Assembly (NCBI GenBank): GCA_965249965.1
Contig: OZ252262.1
Span: 2,294,001-2,358,000, forward strand
Direction: 5' to 3'
DNA: 64,000 nucleotides
Source: HXMU1420-13 sp965249965
Lineage (GTDB): Bacteria > Bacteroidota > Rhodothermia > Balneolales > Balneolaceae
A program made the translations under genes and the position numbers. Positions 63,584-64,000 of this stretch are shown here, one piece after another; position 1 is the stretch's first letter; every line of letters starts with the position of its first letter. The notes under the pieces are model-generated. The model had not been told where the DNA came from. It saw only the letters and a program-made list of their open reading frames with translations, and made no database searches.

Positions 63584-64000
63584 TAGTAACGCTCATCGCT
63601 GCACATGATCCAAATTTAGTAATTGGGAAAGATGGTGAACTTCCCTGGCGATACCCTGAAGACCTCAAGCATTTTAAAAAGCATACCACAGGTCAGGTAA
63701 TTGTAATGGGGCGAGGGGTATTTGAAGAGCTAAAGTGTAAACCGTTACCCAATCGTAGAAATATTGTTCTTTCAACCACTCAAACTTATGATCAGGTTGA
63801 AACTTATAAATCTCTTGAAGAAGCTTTAAAACATATAGATGAGGATGAAATATTTATCATTGGTGGCGGTGTTTTATATAGGCAAACCATTGGTACGGCA
63901 GATCGATTAATCATCACAGAGATAAAAAAAGGATATCAAGGTGATACATTCTTTCCAGAATATAGAGATGATATTGGATCGGTTTGGGAATTGAAAGAGA
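63580..64000 (+). CDS. folA: dihydrofolate reductase, C-terminus cut by window edge
   Basis: The ATG overlaps the thyA stop. The first 140 codons in the window read MIVTLIAAHDPNLVIGKDGE with LPWRYPEDLKHFKKHT, VIVMGRGVFEEL, NIVLST, and IFIIGGGVLYRQTI, the DHFR motif order. The family usually has MGR-T-FES; here it is MGRGVFEEL, a mild deviation. It reduces dihydrofolate using NADPH. The gene continues past 64000. Confidence 0.93.
   Translation, partial: MIVTLIAAHDPNLVIGKDGELPWRYPEDLKHFKKHTTGQVIVMGRGVFEELKCKPLPNRRNIVLSTTQTYDQVETYKSLEEALKHIDEDEIFIIGGGVLYRQTIGTADRLIITEIKKGYQGDTFFPEYRDDIGSVWELKE

Noticed and set aside
1..64000. CRISPR arrays, tRNA or rRNA genes, insertion sequences
   Set aside because: No regularly spaced repeats, no cloverleaf-like sequence in the intergenic gaps, and no transposase or terminal repeats were seen by eye; a dedicated search was not possible.

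Overview
The window looks like ordinary chromosome from a low-to-moderate GC Gram-negative bacterium of the Bacteroidota/Balneolota/Rhodothermota sphere; a Balneola-like organism is my best guess. The support is indirect. atpD-atpC stand apart from the other ATP synthase genes, and AtpC is a short 85-residue epsilon. There is a bacillithiol deacetylase (BshB1), a long aromatic amino acid hydroxylase of the kind seen in Bacteroidota, and HisKA_2 sensor kinases. PEGA, DUF5723-like and DUF6588-like envelope proteins are present. Shine-Dalgarno sites are weak, and promoter-like sequences match TTTG / TAnnTTTG. No rRNA, tRNA, CRISPR array, prophage or insertion sequence was seen.

Layout. 1-1737: a PIG-L deacetylase and a Crp/Fnr-type regulator (minus), followed by a perfect CRP-like palindrome in front of a DUF2892 gene that runs off the left edge. 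1885-3648: aromatic amino acid hydroxylase. 3653-8186: three tandem paralogous membrane HisKA_2 histidine kinases without response regulators. 8275-8997: bshB1. 9136-16259: a plus-strand efflux operon made of two MacB/FtsX permeases, a YqjD/YqjE/YqjK-like membrane trio, a TolC-like protein, an HlyD-type adaptor and an ABC ATPase. 16331-19742: a DUF6588-like protein, rsgA, a DUF4440-like protein and a DUF481 barrel. 19839-30391: minus-strand rsmB, valS, pcrA, an outer-membrane barrel and lon. 30557-33271: a membrane protein of unknown function, then atpD-atpC.

33614-35650 is an orphan 678-residue protein with a lysine-rich coiled N-terminus and hydrophobic C-terminal segments. 35786-39007 is a gluconate catabolic set (gntP, gnd, gntK) in which gnd carries an in-frame TAA just before the catalytic lysine. 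It abuts a minus-strand envelope cluster (39011-47205) of LPP20-like, PKD, lipoprotein and PEGA-repeat proteins. This cluster is the best candidate here for an undescribed system. 47388-51516 holds PBP1A, an LpxH-like phosphatase and a polyprenyl synthase.

51624-64000 is a tightly packed plus-strand housekeeping run: pfkA, pgi, a deoxynucleoside kinase, a DUF177 protein, rpmF (59 residues), plsX, fabH, fabD, fabG, acpP, fabF, rnc, mgtE, thyA and a folA truncated by the right edge. It joins glycolysis, dNTP supply and fatty acid synthesis. All calls come from reading motifs by eye; no database search was run.
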